Below are positions 27,708 to 36,437 of a DNA stretch of 64,000 bases, piece by piece. The translations under genes and the position numbers were made by a program. Each line of letters opens with the position of its first letter. Positions within the stretch are counted from its first letter, which is position 1. The stretch is from Hyphobacterium indicum (GTDB lineage Bacteria > Pseudomonadota > Alphaproteobacteria > Caulobacterales > Maricaulaceae). The notes under the pieces are model-generated. The model was given only the letters and a program-made list of their open reading frames with translations. It did no database searches and was not told where the DNA came from. Location: positions 310,001-374,000 of the forward strand of contig NZ_QBDX01000004.1 of assembly GCF_003129605.1 (NCBI RefSeq), read 5' to 3'.

Positions 27708-28550
27708 ATGGAGCAGCTCGTGGAACAATTCTTGACGGACAATCAGGCCCTTGTTGATCAGGTCATCCGGATCGTGACCCAGGGGGGCGTCAACGTGCTT
27801 CTGGCCCTCGCCATTCTGGTCGTCGGCTACATGGTCGCCGGCGGCATCAAGAAAGCCGTATTGCGTGCCGTGGAACGCAACCCGCGGATTGACCGTACTT
27901 TGGCGAACTTCTTCGCCTCAATGGTGCGTTACGCCATTCTGGTGGTGGTTTTCATCGCGGTGTTGAGCCGCTTTGGCGTCGAGACCACCTCGCTGGTCGC
28001 CGCCATCGGTGCCGCCGCCTTTGCCGTCGGTCTGGCCCTCCAGGGCACGCTCGGCAATGTCGCCGCCGGTGTCATGCTGGTTTTCTTCCGGCCCTATTCA
28101 CTGGGCGATTTCGTGGAAGTCGGCGGCGTCTCCGGCACCGTGGCCGACATCAATCTCTTCACCACAGAGCTCAACACGCCGGACAACAAGACCATCATCG
28201 TTCCCAACGGCCAGGCCTGGGGCAATGTGATCACCAATTATTCGGTTAAACCGACACGCCGCGTCGATATCACTTTCGGCATTTCCTATGATGATGACAT
28301 CAACAAGGCGATGGAGGTCATCCGCGCGCATTACGACGCCGACGAACGGGTATTGAAGGATCCGGAATTCTTCCTCGGCGTCATCGCCCACAATACCTCC
28401 TCGATCGATATCGTGACCCGCGCCTGGGTGAAGACACCCGATTACTGGTCCGTCTATTTCGACGCCATGAAGGGTATCAAGGAAGCCTTTGACGCCAATG
28501 GCATCGAAATTCCCTATCCGCACCAGGTCGAAGTCCGCAAGAAGGCCTAG
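27708..28550 (+). CDS. mscS: small-conductance mechanosensitive channel (MscS family)
   Basis: 280 residues, the length of E. coli MscS. Three membrane helices: about 28-45 (VNVLLALAILVVGYMVAG), 70-90, and the pore-lining TM3 at about 100-128 (SLVAAIGAAAFAVGLALQGT and LGNVAAGVMLV), with the Gly/Ala packing typical of the gate. The beta domain follows with FRPYSLGDFVEVGGVSGTV and PNGQAWGNVITNYS. A C-terminal alpha/beta domain ends in VEVRKKA. It forms a heptameric inner-membrane valve opened by membrane tension on osmotic downshock. It precedes the small membrane protein at 28590 and may be co-transcribed with it. Confidence 0.94.
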   Translation: MEQLVEQFLTDNQALVDQVIRIVTQGGVNVLLALAILVVGYMVAGGIKKAVLRAVERNPRIDRTLANFFASMVRYAILVVVFIAVLSRFGVETTSLVAAIGAAAFAVGLALQGTLGNVAAGVMLVFFRPYSLGDFVEVGGVSGTVADINLFTTELNTPDNKTIIVPNGQAWGNVITNYSVKPTRRVDITFGISYDDDINKAMEVIRAHYDADERVLKDPEFFLGVIAHNTSSIDIVTRAWVKTPDYWSVYFDAMKGIKEAFDANGIEIPYPHQVEVRKKA

Positions 28551-28589
28551 AGCCACAATGGCGCCGCAATCGCCGGAAAGAATGACATC

Positions 28590-28913
28590 ATGACCGAGTC
28601 AGAAAATTCCACACCCGAAGCGGCGCCGAAAACCCGGCTTCAGCGTTTGTTAGCGGTAACACCGGGCGATCTGCTGCGCGTGGCCCTGATCTCGATCATC
28701 GCCGGTCTGGTACTGGCGGCCTTCCGGGTCGACCCGCGCAATCTGTGGGTCGATTTCTTCGGCACCATCGCCGAGGCGTGGCAGGAATTCCTGCGTATTT
28801 CCGTGGATCTGGTGGGATGGTCCTTCGACTATCTCATCCTCGGGGCCATTCTGGTGGTCCCCATCTGGATCGTCATCCACATCGTCCGCGCATTAGGAAA
28901 ACGTTCACCCTGA
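28590..28913 (+). CDS. small two-helix membrane protein (DUF6460-like)
   Basis: 107 residues. A hydrophilic N terminus rich in Ser, Glu and Pro is followed by a membrane helix (VALISIIAGLVLAAFRV), a DPRNLW turn, an amphipathic stretch and a second helix (about 82-100, YLILGAILVVPIWIVIHIV), ending in basic residues. This pattern resembles the DUF6460 family, which I recall only by its general layout. It is 39 bases past the MscS gene and probably in the same transcript. No function can be assigned. Confidence 0.72.
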   Translation: MTESENSTPEAAPKTRLQRLLAVTPGDLLRVALISIIAGLVLAAFRVDPRNLWVDFFGTIAEAWQEFLRISVDLVGWSFDYLILGAILVVPIWIVIHIVRALGKRSP

Positions 28914-28935
28914 TCACCGAAATCGCGTGAAAATT

Positions 28936-28972
28936 CCAAGGCTTCCGATTAAGGATAACGGCCTTGGAGGGG
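28936..28972 (+). promoter_or_regulatory. leader hairpin bordering the Shine-Dalgarno of the receiver-domain gene
   Basis: CCAAGGC (28936-28942) pairs perfectly with GCCTTGG (28961-28967) across an 18-base loop. The 3' arm runs straight into the ribosome-binding site (GGAGGGG, 28966-28972), so the first two G of the site are in the stem. It could modulate translation, or be a terminator remnant of the upstream gene. Confidence 0.45.
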
Positions 28973-28975
28973 TGT

Positions 28976-29800
28976 ATGGGCGCAGCGGCTGCCATCGAGA
29001 GCTTTGCACACTGGTCTTCATGTGGCGACACGTGGAGAGACCGGCCCGTGCTCGTGCTCGAACATGCCGCCCTGATGCGCCGCCTTCTGACCAGCACGCT
29101 GAAAACCGCCGGAGCCCGCACCATCATCACGGCGGGCAGCGAGGCCGAGGCGAAGTCCATCATCGAGAGTGACATGCCCGGCATGGTGGTAACCGACTGG
29201 CGCGCCGGTCAACACGATCACCGGGAAGCATTGTCGCTCGTCAAATCGGTCCGCAACAGCAACAATCTCGCCATCCGGGATGTGCCGATCGTGCTGACCA
29301 GCCAGTATACAACCCGCACCGACATTGAGCGCGCACGCGATTTCGGCGTCAGCGAATTTCTGAAAAAACCGCTGTCCACCGGACATTTCCTGCAACGCGT
29401 GGAACACGCCGCCATCCCCCGCCTTTTTGTCAAACAGACCCGTTATGGCGGCCCCGATCGCCGCCGCAAACCGCGCGAGGGCCGCGATCCCGCCTTCAAA
29501 CGCAACAAGGATGTCGAGAACGGCCTGGTCGATTCCCTCACCGCGGCCCGCAATGCCTGTCTGGCTTTGGCCTATGAAGTGGCCCGCGACGGCTGCCTGC
29601 AGGCCCGCCGTGTCTCGGTCTCGCTCAACCGTTATCTCGGGGCTGTCCGCGATTTCGGTCCGAAGGAAAACGAGATCGTCGAAATGCACCGCGCCGCCCT
29701 GGTCCAGCTCGAGCGCGCCCGCGATGCCAATGACGCCGTCCGTATCAGCGTGGTCCAGGGCCTCGAGGATGTCGTGAAGATGCGCCTGTCGCGGCTTTAG
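28976..29800 (+). CDS. receiver-domain (CheY-like) protein with C-terminal helical domain
   Basis: 274 residues. Residues 23-145 form a receiver domain: phospho-acceptor D74 in VVTDWRA, the Thr switch in IVLTSQYT (T108) and the invariant Lys in FLKKPL (K131). The N-terminal acidic pair that binds Mg is altered: VLVLEHAAL has E29-H30 where Asp-Asp is usual, so phosphorylation may be weakened. After a basic linker (DRRRKPREGRD) there is a helical domain of about 100 residues without a DNA-binding or enzymatic signature. The ATG at 28976 has GGAGGGG close upstream. It is probably an atypical single-domain-type signalling protein. Confidence 0.82.
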   Translation: MGAAAAIESFAHWSSCGDTWRDRPVLVLEHAALMRRLLTSTLKTAGARTIITAGSEAEAKSIIESDMPGMVVTDWRAGQHDHREALSLVKSVRNSNNLAIRDVPIVLTSQYTTRTDIERARDFGVSEFLKKPLSTGHFLQRVEHAAIPRLFVKQTRYGGPDRRRKPREGRDPAFKRNKDVENGLVDSLTAARNACLALAYEVARDGCLQARRVSVSLNRYLGAVRDFGPKENEIVEMHRAALVQLERARDANDAVRISVVQGLEDVVKMRLSRL

Positions 29801-29866
29801 GGTCAGGACCCTAGCCCTGCTTTCCGATAAAGCCTATCTCAGGGGCCTGACCATCAAGGATGCCCC

Positions 29867-30355
29867 ATGCCGGAATCACTCCAGGAATTGCTGAACCGCC
29901 TCGCGCCGCTCATCGTCGATGGCTCGCCGCATGCCCAGGCGCTCGGCCTGGCACTGGACGGGCTCGGCCCGGGGCGCGCCACCATGCGCGCGCCCTATCG
30001 CGAGGATCTGATCGGCGATCCCGACACCGGCGTCATGCATGGCGGCGTGGTCACCGCCCTGCTTGATCATGCCTGCGGTGTCGCGGCTTTCTCCGGCCTC
30101 GGCGCAAAGGAAACCCCGGCGACGCTGGATCTACGCATCGACTATATGCGCCCGGCGGAACCCGGACGCGATATCATCGCCGAAGCCGAATGTATCCGCG
30201 CCCACGGCCTCATCGCCTTTGTCCGCGCCACCGCGCATGACGGAGATGAAAGCGATCCGGTCGCCACGGCATCGGCCGCTTTCATGGTGACACGCCCCTC
30301 CCGCGAAGCCGCCGAACGCGTCAGAAAAGCCATCGAGACCGGGGAATTGTCATGA
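29867..30355 (+). CDS. PaaI-family thioesterase (hotdog fold), first of a pair
   Basis: 162 residues of the hotdog thioesterase fold (4HBT/PaaI). The catalytic region is the segment MHGGVVTALLDHACGVAA, which includes the conserved HGG and the Asp/His-containing helix, followed by TLDLRIDYMRPAEPG, the second conserved strand pair. It would hydrolyse an acyl- or aryl-CoA thioester in the cytoplasm. It overlaps the next gene by ATGA and the two are homologous, so they likely act together or as a heteromer. The substrate is unknown. Confidence 0.88.
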   Translation: MPESLQELLNRLAPLIVDGSPHAQALGLALDGLGPGRATMRAPYREDLIGDPDTGVMHGGVVTALLDHACGVAAFSGLGAKETPATLDLRIDYMRPAEPGRDIIAEAECIRAHGLIAFVRATAHDGDESDPVATASAAFMVTRPSREAAERVRKAIETGELS

Positions 30356-30771
30356 GCGATGCGCTGATCGAAACCCTGCTCAAAGCTCCCTATGTCGCCA
30401 AATTCGGTGTCCGCTTCGAGCGCAAGGGCGACGAGCTGACCGGCGTTCTGCCCTATGAGGAACATCTGGTCGGCAATCCGCTGGTTCCGGCCCTGCATGG
30501 CGGCGCGGTCGGCGCCTTCATGGAAATTGTTGCGTCCGGGGCATTGCTGGCCTCGCAGACACTGGTCCGCCTGCCCAAGCCGATCGATGTCGCGGTGGAT
30601 TATCTGCGCCCCGCCCGCGCAGCCGATGTCTATGCCCGCGCCGTCATCGGCCGCTCCGGCGCACGGGTTGCCAATGTTCGCGTCGAGGCCTGGCAGGGCC
30701 GCCGCGAGGCGCCGGTTGCCACATTGCATGGTCATTTCCTGATCAAGCCGGAACCGGTGGCGAATTCTTGA
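30352..30771 (+). CDS. PaaI-family thioesterase (hotdog fold), second of a pair
   Basis: 139 residues, homologous to the preceding gene product. The motif PALHGGAVGAFMEIVASGAL keeps HGG, but the following helix has Glu in place of the Asp of its partner, and VDVAVDYLRPARAADV is the second strand motif. It starts inside the upstream stop (ATGA), so translation is coupled. The difference in the active-site helix hints at divided roles or different substrates. Confidence 0.87.
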   Translation: MSDALIETLLKAPYVAKFGVRFERKGDELTGVLPYEEHLVGNPLVPALHGGAVGAFMEIVASGALLASQTLVRLPKPIDVAVDYLRPARAADVYARAVIGRSGARVANVRVEAWQGRREAPVATLHGHFLIKPEPVANS

Positions 30772-30776
30772 TCGCT

Positions 30777-30882
30777 CCTTCGAGGTTCGCTGTCGCGAGC
30801 ACCTCAGTATGAGGTCTAATATTTCGTCACCCTCCGACTTGATCGGAGGGCCTCGATCGAGATGCTCCGGTCAAGCCGGAGC
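30777..30882. repeat. composite REP-like repeat (CCTTCGAG half-element plus two hairpins)
   Basis: The left part (CCTTCGAGG to CCTCA-GTA-TGAGG, 30777-30814) matches the left half of the element at 6859. It is followed by CCTCCGA-CTTGA-TCGGAGG (30831-30849) and GCTCCGG-TCAAG-CCGGAGC (30864-30882). The rest of the 224-base gap to the next gene holds nothing I can name. Confidence 0.65.
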
Positions 30883-30995
30883 AAGACGCCAAGTATAAGT
30901 TGCCTCATGGTCGGGGGCTGTCATCGACAGACCAAAGCACGCTGCGCCACCGCGCCGCATTTGAACCGGCCGCCCGCCACTCTATCTTGTCGCCC

Positions 30996-31335
30996 ATGAA
31001 AACCGATATCGTCATCGCCTATTACGACGGGCTGTGCCCGATCTGCGTCCACGAGATGGGCGTCTATCAGCGCCGCGGTCAGGGCCGTGTCCTGCTGCAC
31101 GATGTCAATGGCGACATCCCCGAGGATATCGACCGGCAGGCCGCGCTGGACGCGCTCTGGGTGCGCAAGAGCGATGGCGAGCTGGTGACCGGCTGGGACG
31201 CCTTCATCGCCATCTGGGAACGCAGCCCGGGCTTTGGCTGGCTCGCCGCGCTGACCCGCCCGGCGGTCATCAAATGGCCGCTGGACAAGATCTACCGCTT
31301 TGTCGCGCCTTACCGCCCCCGCCGGAAATGTGCCG

Positions 31336-31361
<26 letters not shown>
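30996..31361 (+). CDS. thiol-disulfide oxidoreductase-like DCC family protein (DUF393)
   Basis: 121 residues. The N-terminal [19 protein letters not shown] carries the defining DGxCPxC motif of the DCC (DUF393) family, a thioredoxin-like group. The C terminus has a second cysteine pair ([13 protein letters not shown]). The start is the ATG at 30996, giving [12 protein letters not shown] as in relatives. The redox partner is unknown. It overlaps the following 46-residue gene by 26 bases. Confidence 0.88.
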
Positions 31362-31472
<111 letters not shown>

Positions 31473-31476
<4 letters not shown>

Positions 31477-32378
31477 CGTGCCCGCATCACTTCCGCAAAC
31501 GCCAACGCATGCCGCTTGGCCAGCGCGTCCACATCCCTTGAATACCCGCCGCCCATGACCACGCAGAGCGGCACACCGGCGCGTTTCACCGTGTCGATGA
31601 CATAGGCCTCACGCTTCGCCAGACCCTCATCGGACAGATCCAGCAGGCCGAGCCGGTCGTCGCGGTGCGGATCGACCCCGGCATTGTAGAAGACCAGATC
31701 TGGTTTTTCCTGTGCGATCAGGCCCGGCAGCGTATCGGCGAGAACGCGCAGATAGGCATCGTCCCCTGTGCCTTCGTCCAGCCCGATATCGAGATCGCTG
31801 GCGATTTTCCGCCGCGGCCAGTTCTTTTCGCAATGCAGGGAGAAGGTGAAGGCGCGCTTGTCCTGCGCAAAGATTTTCGCCGTGCCATCGCCCTGGTGCA
31901 CATCGAGATCGACGATCAGGATTTTCGAGACCGCGCCTTCCATCAACAGCAGCTTTCCGGCCACGCCGACATCATTGAAGACGCAAAAGCCTGCCCCGCC
32001 CCCGGGCAGGGCATGGTGCGAACCCCCGGCCAGATTGCCCGCCACGCCATGTTCCAGCGCCAGCCGCGCCGCAAGCACCGTTCCGGCCACGGAATGGCGC
32101 GTGCGGTGCTCGATGAATTTCGTCACCTTGAAGCCGATCCGGCGCTGTGTGCCTTCGTCCAGCGTCTGGCCCAGCACGCCCGCGACATAATCGGCCTCAT
32201 GCGCCAGCGTCAGCCAGCTTTCCGGTGCTGGAATCGGCTGATGATAAGCCTCCATCGACGCCACAGCGCCCGACCGCACCAATTCCTCGGCCACGGCGCG
32301 ATACTTGCCCATGGGAAAGCGGTGCGTGGCGGGCACGTCCGCCGCCACATAGAGCGGATGGAAAACCAGTGGCGTCAA
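31473..32378 (-). CDS. histone deacetylase-family (arginase/deacetylase fold) protein
   Basis: About 301 residues. Catalytic and metal residues of the class II-like bacterial deacetylases are present: [21 protein letters not shown] (His-His pair), [10 protein letters not shown] (Asp and His ligands) and [11 protein letters not shown] (second Asp ligand). MGGGYSRD provides the late glycine motif. It should deacetylate an acylated amine such as acetylpolyamine, acetoin-related compound or protein lysine. The start is uncertain: a TTG at 32378 lies two bases after the upstream stop, and an ATG at 32420 would overlap that gene by 41 bases. It is downstream of the alcohol dehydrogenase and probably co-transcribed. 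Confidence 0.9.
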
Positions 32379-32379
32379 A

Positions 32380-33399
32380 TCAATCGAAATCGTTTTCCAG
32401 AACGAAGCGATAGCGCACATCGCCGTCTTTCAGACGGGCAATCGCCGCGTTGATGTTCGACATCGGCAAGTGTTCGGTCTGCGGCGCAATGTCATGGCGC
32501 GCACAGAAATCCAGCATGGTGGCAATCGTCGCCGGTGCGCCCACCGCACTGCCGGTAATGCTGCGCTGATTGCCGAACAGGCTGGCGGCCACGACCGGTA
32601 CCGGGTCCATCACCGCACCGACCATGTGCAGCTTGCCGCGCGGCGCCAGCGCATTGATATAGGCGGACCATTTCAGCGGCACATTGACGGTGGACAGCAC
32701 CATGTCGAAACGGCCCGCTTCGGCTTTCAGCGCCTCCTTGTCGCGGCTGTTGACGATACGGTGGGCTCCCATGGCACGCGCTTCCTCCGCCTTGGCTTCC
32801 GACGAGGTGAAGGCCGTCACCTCGCAGCCCCAGGCTTTCAGGAATTTCAGCGCCAGATGGCCCAGCCCGCCAATGCCGATCACGCCGACCTTGTCGGTGG
32901 GGCGGATATTGTTCTGAACGATCGGATTGAAGACGGTAATCCCGCCGCAAAACAGCGGCCCGGCCTTGGCCGCGTCCACACCCTCGGGCAGCGCAATCGC
33001 CCAGGCCGCCTGCGCGCGCACCTTGTCGGCAAAGCCGCCGAACCGGCCCTGATGGGCTGCGGCAACGCCTTTGGCATCATTGCACATATTGTGATCACCG
33101 CTCATGCAGGTGTGGCAGGTCAGGCAGGAATGCGCGAACCAGCCGACCCCGACACGGTCACCAATCTTCAGATGGGTGACATGGGCGCCCACTTCGCTGA
33201 CGCGGCCAATCACTTCATGGCCCGGCACCAGCGGATATTCGGAGACAAACCACTCATTATCGATCAGCGAGACATCGGAATGACACAGCCCGCAGCTTTC
33301 CACCGCAATCTCGACCTCGTCGGCCGGTAGCGGCCCCGGATCATAATCATGACGCTCCAGCGCGCCGCCCTGTTCTTTCGCTGCCCATGCGCGGATCAT
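32380..33399 (-). CDS. zinc-dependent NAD(P) alcohol dehydrogenase (cinnamyl/YahK type)
   Basis: 339 residues of the medium-chain dehydrogenase superfamily. Catalytic zinc ligands are in CGLCHSDVSL (C37, H-containing), GHEVIGRVSEVG (His-Glu) and a later Cys in PLFCGGITVF. The structural zinc loop is SCLTCHTCMSGDHNMC, with four cysteines. The nucleotide-binding Rossmann loop is VGVIGIGGLGHLALKF, preceding an S-rich end of strand 2 (TSSEAKAEE) suggestive of NADP. Such enzymes reduce a range of aldehydes. Upstream partner of the deacetylase gene. Confidence 0.93.
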   Translation of the reverse strand: MIRAWAAKEQGGALERHDYDPGPLPADEVEIAVESCGLCHSDVSLIDNEWFVSEYPLVPGHEVIGRVSEVGAHVTHLKIGDRVGVGWFAHSCLTCHTCMSGDHNMCNDAKGVAAAHQGRFGGFADKVRAQAAWAIALPEGVDAAKAGPLFCGGITVFNPIVQNNIRPTDKVGVIGIGGLGHLALKFLKAWGCEVTAFTSSEAKAEEARAMGAHRIVNSRDKEALKAEAGRFDMVLSTVNVPLKWSAYINALAPRGKLHMVGAVMDPVPVVAASLFGNQRSITGSAVGAPATIATMLDFCARHDIAPQTEHLPMSNINAAIARLKDGDVRYRFVLENDFD

Positions 33400-33482
33400 C
33401 GTGTCTCTCCCTCAAACCGTCAGGGGCAGCATATAGGTGACTTGTCATTGCGTCCCACCCCGTATGCGGATATCGGGCGCGC

Positions 33483-34811
33483 ATGGATCCTGTCGCCCTT
33501 ACCCGCAAGGACGTGCTGCTGCGCGCCTGGCCGCTGGTTTTCGCCAATGCCGCCATACCGCTGGCCGGTGTGGTCGACACCTTCGTGCTCGGCATTGCCG
33601 GCGATGCCACCGATCTGGGCGGCGTGGCACTGGGCGCGGCACTGTTCAGCGTCGTCTACTGGAGCTTCTATTTTCTGCGCATGGGCACGACCGGCCTCAC
33701 CTCGCAGGCGGACGGGGCGGGCAATGAGACCGAGGTGCAGCGCTCTCTGGTACGCGCCTGCCTGCTGGCCGGGGCCATCGGCCTGTTCATCATGCTGGCG
33801 CGCCAGCCCATCGCGGCGATCGGCTTTCACCTCCTGCAGGGCGGCGAAGCCGTGGAGGCCAATGGCGCGCATTACTTCTTCGCCCGCAGCTGGGGCGCTC
33901 TGGGCGCCTTCGGTGTCTTTGCCCTCACCGGCTGGCTGATCGGGCTGGGGCGCTCGACCGAGACCCTGATCGTGCATGGCGTCATCAGCGTGGTGAATAT
34001 CGTCCTCGATCTCTGGTTCGTCATGGGGCTGGGCTATGCCGCGGGCGGTGTCGGCGCGGCAACCGCGATTGCCGAATGGTGCGGGCTGATCGTGGGCCTG
34101 TACTTTGTCGCCCGGGTCATCGCCAGACGCGGCGGCTGGCAGGACGGCATTTTCCGACGCGCCGCCCTGCTCGAACCCGTGGCGCTGAAGAAGTTGGTCG
34201 ATGTCAATCTCAACCTGATGATCCGCACCTGGGCGATGATCATCGGCTTTACCTGGTTCGCCAATGCCGGAGCGCGGCAGGGCGCAGCCATTCTGGCCGG
34301 CAATCACGTGCTTTTACAGGTCATCACCGTCTGGGCCTTCGTGCTTGATGCCTTCGCCTATGTCTCGGAAACCGAGGCCGGGCGCGCGGTGGGCCGCAAA
34401 TCGGTTGCCACGCTGCGCCGGGCGCTGATCCTGACCGCGGAACAGGCGCTGGCGGCCGGAGCGGTGTTCGCCGTGCTGACCTGGGCCTGGGGCGATGAAG
34501 CCCTCGCCCTTGTCATCGGCGATGAGGATGCCCGCCGCGAAGCCATCCGCTATCTGCCGTATTGCGCTATCGTCCCGCTGCTGGGGGCAATGGCGTGGAT
34601 ATTCGACGGCATTTTCATCGGCGCAACGCGCGGCGCCATGCTGCGCAATTCCGCCATCGCCTCGGTGCTGATCTATCTGGCCGCGGATTTCGTGCTGTCC
34701 CCCCTCTACGCCAATGACGGGGTGTGGATGGCCTTCCTGGTCTATTACCTCGCCCGCGCCGGCACGCTCGCGGTGCAATATCCCCGGCTGGAGAAGCGGT
34801 TGGTGGGGTAG
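33483..34811 (+). CDS. MATE-family efflux transporter (DinF-like)
   Basis: 442 residues, twelve hydrophobic segments in two homologous halves. The N-terminal motif AWPLVFANAAIPLAGVVDT and the following GGVALGAALFSVVYW are typical of the DinF branch. GLGRSTETLIVHGVISVVNI and the second-half QVITVWAFVLDAFAYVSETE support it. It exports cationic or other toxic compounds using a Na or proton gradient. Monocistronic; followed by a foldback repeat before the convergent pyrD gene. Confidence 0.92.
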   Translation: MDPVALTRKDVLLRAWPLVFANAAIPLAGVVDTFVLGIAGDATDLGGVALGAALFSVVYWSFYFLRMGTTGLTSQADGAGNETEVQRSLVRACLLAGAIGLFIMLARQPIAAIGFHLLQGGEAVEANGAHYFFARSWGALGAFGVFALTGWLIGLGRSTETLIVHGVISVVNIVLDLWFVMGLGYAAGGVGAATAIAEWCGLIVGLYFVARVIARRGGWQDGIFRRAALLEPVALKKLVDVNLNLMIRTWAMIIGFTWFANAGARQGAAILAGNHVLLQVITVWAFVLDAFAYVSETEAGRAVGRKSVATLRRALILTAEQALAAGAVFAVLTWAWGDEALALVIGDEDARREAIRYLPYCAIVPLLGAMAWIFDGIFIGATRGAMLRNSAIASVLIYLAADFVLSPLYANDGVWMAFLVYYLARAGTLAVQYPRLEKRLVG

Positions 34812-34836
34812 CCCAAACTGGTCCGAGCCATCTGCC

Positions 34837-34940
34837 TTTCCCCTCCCCCGCCGTGGGGAGGGGTAGGGGTGGGGGGCATCCTGATATCACCCCACCCTGA
34901 CGGCTGCGCCGTCTTCCCGCCCCATCAAGGGGAGGGGAAA
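34837..34940. repeat. foldback repeat between convergent genes
   Basis: Arms TTTCCCCTCCCC (34837-34848) and GGGGAGGGGAAA (34929-34940) pair perfectly over 12 bases. Inside are CTCCCC...GGGGAG and GACGGC-TGC-GCCGTC hairpins. It fills the gap between the MATE and pyrD stops and could serve both as a terminator. Composition matches the elements at 3505 and 42015. Confidence 0.6.
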
Positions 34941-34945
34941 CAAGG

Positions 34946-35986
34946 TCAGAGCTCGCTCCCCACCGCCGCACTGACACTCGCAAAGCCATCCGCTTTCAAG
35001 CGCTCTGCGAGGCCGCGATTGATCTCTGCCACAAGGCCCGGCCCCTTATAGACCAGCGCCGAGTAGAGCTGCACCGCCGTCGCGCCGGCGCGGATCTTGG
35101 CATAGGCGGTCTCCGCATCCTCGATCCCGCCGACACCGACCAGCGGCACCTTGCCGCCCAGCGTCTGCGCGAACGCCCTGAGCAGTGCCGCCGAGCGTTC
35201 AAACAGCGGCCGCCCGGACAGGCCGCCGCCTTCCGCCCGGTCCGGCGAGATCAGGCTTTCGGGGCGCTCGATCGTGGTGTTGGAGACAATCAGTGCATCG
35301 AGCCTGTGCTCGATCACACTGGCGGCGATATCGGCGAGATCCTCCTCCTTCAGATCCGGCGCGACCTTCAGGAAAACCGGCGCCGCGGCTTTCGCCGTCA
35401 TCACCCGCGCCAGAAGATCGTCCAGCGCCGCCTTTGACTGCAGCGCCCGCAGGCCCGGCGTATTGGGCGAGGAAATATTGACGGTGAAGAAATCCGCCAG
35501 CCCCTCCAGCGCCGTCAGCGAGGTGACATAATCTGCGGCGCGGTCATCTGAATCCTTGTTGGCCCCGAGATTGACGCCGACAATGCCCGGCCGGCCCAGA
35601 CGCGCGGAGAGCCGCGCCTTCAGCGCCACCAGCCCGGCATTGTTGAACCCCATGCGGTTGATCACGGCCCGATCCGCGCTGAGGCGAAAGACGCGCGGTT
35701 TCGGATTACCGGCCTGCGGGCGCGGTGTGACGGCGCCGCATTCGACAAAGCCGAAGCCCAGCCGCAGCAGCGGATCAATGACCTCGCCATTCTTGTCATA
35801 GCCCGCCGCCAGCCCGACCGGATTGGGCAGGGCGAGCCCGGCGAGTGTCGTGTGCAGGACCGGATCGGGCACCAGCGGCGGCACCGGCACCAGCCCGGCC
35901 TTCAGCGCTTTCAGGCTGAGGCCATGCGCCATTTCCGGCGGAAAGGCGTGCAGGGCTTTCGTGCCGAATTTGGCGATCCCGCTCAT
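34946..35986 (-). CDS. pyrD: quinone-dependent dihydroorotate dehydrogenase (class 2)
   Basis: 346 residues; oxidises dihydroorotate to orotate in pyrimidine synthesis and passes electrons to the quinone pool at the inner membrane. The class 2 N-terminal helix region (FPPEMAHGLSLKALKAG) is present. FMN contacts are GLAAGYDKNGEVID and the catalytic serine is in FTVNISSPNTPGLR. KVAPDLKEEDL and the phosphate-binding GVGGIEDAETAYAKIRAGA complete the fold. It overlaps the DUF952 gene by four bases (ATGA) and is the second gene of that operon. Confidence 0.96.
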   Translation of the reverse strand: MSGIAKFGTKALHAFPPEMAHGLSLKALKAGLVPVPPLVPDPVLHTTLAGLALPNPVGLAAGYDKNGEVIDPLLRLGFGFVECGAVTPRPQAGNPKPRVFRLSADRAVINRMGFNNAGLVALKARLSARLGRPGIVGVNLGANKDSDDRAADYVTSLTALEGLADFFTVNISSPNTPGLRALQSKAALDDLLARVMTAKAAAPVFLKVAPDLKEEDLADIAASVIEHRLDALIVSNTTIERPESLISPDRAEGGGLSGRPLFERSAALLRAFAQTLGGKVPLVGVGGIEDAETAYAKIRAGATAVQLYSALVYKGPGLVAEINRGLAERLKADGFASVSAAVGSEL

Positions 35987-36333
35987 GTCGAGAGATCATC
36001 CGGCAGCATCCAGCCGCCCTCATCGCCCTTGCGCAACAGCCGCACTGTACGCACGGCAATCATCGGCAATTCGTCATAGAGATGCGGGAAGAGCTCGCCG
36101 CCTCTCGCCTTTTCCCATTTCAGCTCCGGCCCGAAATGGTCCGCATCCACCTCGATCAGGGCGAGACGTTCGAAACCGGTGAACCATTTTTCCAGCGTCC
36201 CCGGTAATTGGGCGGCGGTGGAGAGATGGATATAGCCGTCCTCGACATCCACGCCGACGCCCTTGAACACGCCGGCCGTCATGGCCTCGGCCCAGATGCG
36301 TGGATCGACCAGCTTGTAGATCACGTTTGTCAT
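35983..36333 (-). CDS. DUF952-family protein
   Basis: 116 residues, cytoplasmic, no signal. The family pattern is clear: NVIYKLVDPRIWAEA at the N terminus, then DGYIHLSTAAQLPGTLEKWF, LALIEVDADHFGPELKWE and GELFPHLYDELPM. DUF952 members are small alpha/beta proteins distantly related to ADP-ribosyltransferase-like folds, without a known reaction. It is upstream of and overlapping pyrD, and divergent from the S24-type repressor, so its promoter may lie under that repressor's control. Confidence 0.88.
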   Translation of the reverse strand: MTNVIYKLVDPRIWAEAMTAGVFKGVGVDVEDGYIHLSTAAQLPGTLEKWFTGFERLALIEVDADHFGPELKWEKARGGELFPHLYDELPMIAVRTVRLLRKGDEGGWMLPDDLST

Positions 36334-36362
36334 GCGCGAATCCCCGGAATTGCGGCGGTTGC

Positions 36363-36417
36363 GGAAATCATTCCTTCTGCTATTCTATCTCTGGTTGTGG
36401 TCAAGGAATATATTCCT
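36363..36417. promoter_or_regulatory. two GGAA-type palindromes in the divergent S24 repressor / DUF952 control region
   Basis: GGAAATCATTCC (36363-36374) and AGGAATATATTCCT (36404-36417, a perfect 14-base palindrome) share the half-site GGAA(T/A). They lie 30 and 71 bases before the 36438 start, where an autoregulating repressor would bind. Confidence 0.6.
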
Positions 36418-36437
36418 GTAGTAAGGAGCGACTCAGC

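Noticed and set aside
36363-36437. A defined -35/-10 promoter for the S24-type repressor.
   Set aside because: Several weak candidates (TATTCT, TTGTGG) exist but none has a good partner at 16-18 bases.
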